Shown: positions 63,226 to 64,000 of the stretch, piece by piece
How positions within the stretch are numbered: the first letter of the stretch is position 1
How the letters are laid out: each line of letters begins with the position of its first letter
Source: Microvirga ossetica
GTDB lineage: Bacteria; Pseudomonadota; Alphaproteobacteria; Rhizobiales; Beijerinckiaceae
Direction of reading: 5' to 3'
Assembly: GCF_002741015.1 (NCBI RefSeq)
Contig: NZ_CP016617.1
Span: 186,001-250,000, forward strand
Length of the DNA stretch: 64,000 nucleotides
Notes under the pieces: generated by a model
Databases searched by the model: none
Seen by the model: only the letters and a program-made list of their open reading frames with translations
Told to the model about the DNA's origin: nothing
Position numbers and translations under genes: made by a program

Positions 63226-64000
63226 ATGCACAGCACTTCAACCCGCCGCCATATCCTCGCTGGCCTCACTACGACCGGGCTAGCCGCCCTGCTCGATGCC
63301 CGGAGAGCCTCCTCGGAGGAGGCTCCGCTTGATACCACCACCGTTCGCTTCTCGAAATCTCCTGGGATCTGCAACGCACCGCAGTTTGTGGCAGAAGACC
63401 TGCTCCGCGCCGATGGGTTTTCCGACTTCCGTTACGTGGATGCAGTGGCCGGTCTAACCGCGACCGCGATGCTGGCCCGCAGCGAAGTGGACTTTGTTGT
63501 TGAGTTCGGAACCGCTCTGGCTCTGCAGATCGATCAAGGGGCGCCCCTCAAGATCCTCACCGGCGTGCATGTCGGATGCTACGAACTTTTCGCGCATGAG
63601 GGCATCAATAGTGTCCTCGACCTGAAAGGCAAGACTGTCGGCGCCGGGCAAAATCTGGGGTCCGACCCGCATGTCTTTGTGACAGCAATGGCGACCCATG
63701 TCGGGCTTGATCCGCTCAAGGACATCAATTGGGTGACGAGTGACGTCAACCCGATGGAGCTGTTCACGCAGGGCAGGATCGACGCCTTTGTGGCCTTTCC
63801 GCCAGAGCCGCAGGAGCTCCGCGCCCGCAGGGTCGGCCATGTCATTGTCAACAGCATTCTGGACCGCCCCTGGTCCCAATACTACTGCTGCATGCTGGCC
63901 ACCAATGCGTCGTATCTGGAGAACTATCCTGCGGCCACCAAAAGGGTTGTGCGCGCTGTTCTCAAGGCGACTGATCTGTGCGTCTCGAATCCCGAGCAGG
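63226..64000 (+). CDS. ABC transporter substrate-binding protein (nitrate/sulfonate/taurine type), partial
   Basis: Open for 258 codons from ATG 63226 (TGGAGGGGA about eight bases before) to the window edge. The N-terminus STRRHILAGLTTTGLAALLDA has a twin-arginine signal. The body fits the SsuA/TauA/NMT1 periplasmic-binding fold: VRFSKSPGICNAPQFVAEDLL, EVDFVVEFGTALALQIDQGAPLKILTGVHVGCYELFA, SVLDLKGKTVGAGQNLGSDPHVFVTAMATHVGLDPLKDINWV, LFTQGRIDAFVAFPPEPQELR. It would deliver a small anion or thiamine-precursor-like ligand to a membrane transporter outside the window. Confidence 0.85.
   Translation, partial: MHSTSTRRHILAGLTTTGLAALLDARRASSEEAPLDTTTVRFSKSPGICNAPQFVAEDLLRADGFSDFRYVDAVAGLTATAMLARSEVDFVVEFGTALALQIDQGAPLKILTGVHVGCYELFAHEGINSVLDLKGKTVGAGQNLGSDPHVFVTAMATHVGLDPLKDINWVTSDVNPMELFTQGRIDAFVAFPPEPQELRARRVGHVIVNSILDRPWSQYYCCMLATNASYLENYPAATKRVVRAVLKATDLCVSNPEQ

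Overview
The window reads as a GC-rich alphaproteobacterial accessory region, most likely from the Hyphomicrobiales and perhaps a Microvirga/Methylobacterium-like plasmid or island. This assignment is an inference. It rests on an orphan NepR-type anti-sigma factor, two DUF6894 proteins, a RHE_PE00001-type plasmid gene remnant, rhizobial-style IS66 with a DUF6429 passenger, and an ExoF/Wzz exopolysaccharide module. No rRNA, tRNA or CRISPR array was seen. At least half of the 64 kb is transposon DNA (IS3, IS5, IS6, IS21, IS66, IS110, IS630, IS1182, IS1380, ISNCY-like, an integrase-core element, a three-recombinase RIT element and two large-serine-recombinase elements), much of it nested.

Layout. 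1-650: start of a secreted-protein-like gene running off the left edge. 0.8-1.6 kb: IS1182 wreck. 2.0-4.1 kb: a compact exosortase locus, with two divergent small proteins carrying the same C-terminal sorting signal and a 461-aa exosortase-like protein with Cys/Arg/His candidates. 4.1-18.4 kb: an IS cluster, including an IS3 element invaded by both an IS1182 and an IS21, and a scrap of an RTX (calcium-binding repeat) gene. 18.6-25.6 kb: a lower-GC exopolysaccharide module (BY-kinase, Wzz/GumC-like co-polymerase, ExoF-like export protein, Wzx-like flippase, beta-helix protein) bracketed by two inverted IS1380 copies. 27.2-28.2 kb: IS630. 28.3-39.8 kb: an IS66 element whose tnpB carries three separate insertions (RIT element and two serine-recombinase elements). 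39.8-50.9 kb: IS21, IS5, IS110::IS3, ISNCY and IS6 remnants, with two GNAT/CelD-like acyltransferase genes and a small membrane protein. 51-59.2 kb: an IS-poor stretch of small hypothetical genes (two DUF6894, NepR, short membrane proteins) and three secreted or coiled-coil proteins read leftward. 59.9-61.2 kb: IclR-type regulator fragment cut by IS6. 61.5-62.5 kb: a TetR regulator and divergent membrane protein with visible operators. 63.2 kb to edge: a Tat-type ABC substrate-binding protein.

How it works together. The cell-surface genes (exosortase with its substrates, Wzx/Wzz/ExoF/kinase, GNAT pair, glycine-rich and coiled-coil secreted proteins) suggest envelope and matrix functions collected on a mobile region. 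The polysaccharide module has export and control genes but no glycosyltransferase or polymerase in the window, so it must work with genes elsewhere or be a relic. Clean target duplications and restorable reading frames show that many insertions happened without loss of target sequence.
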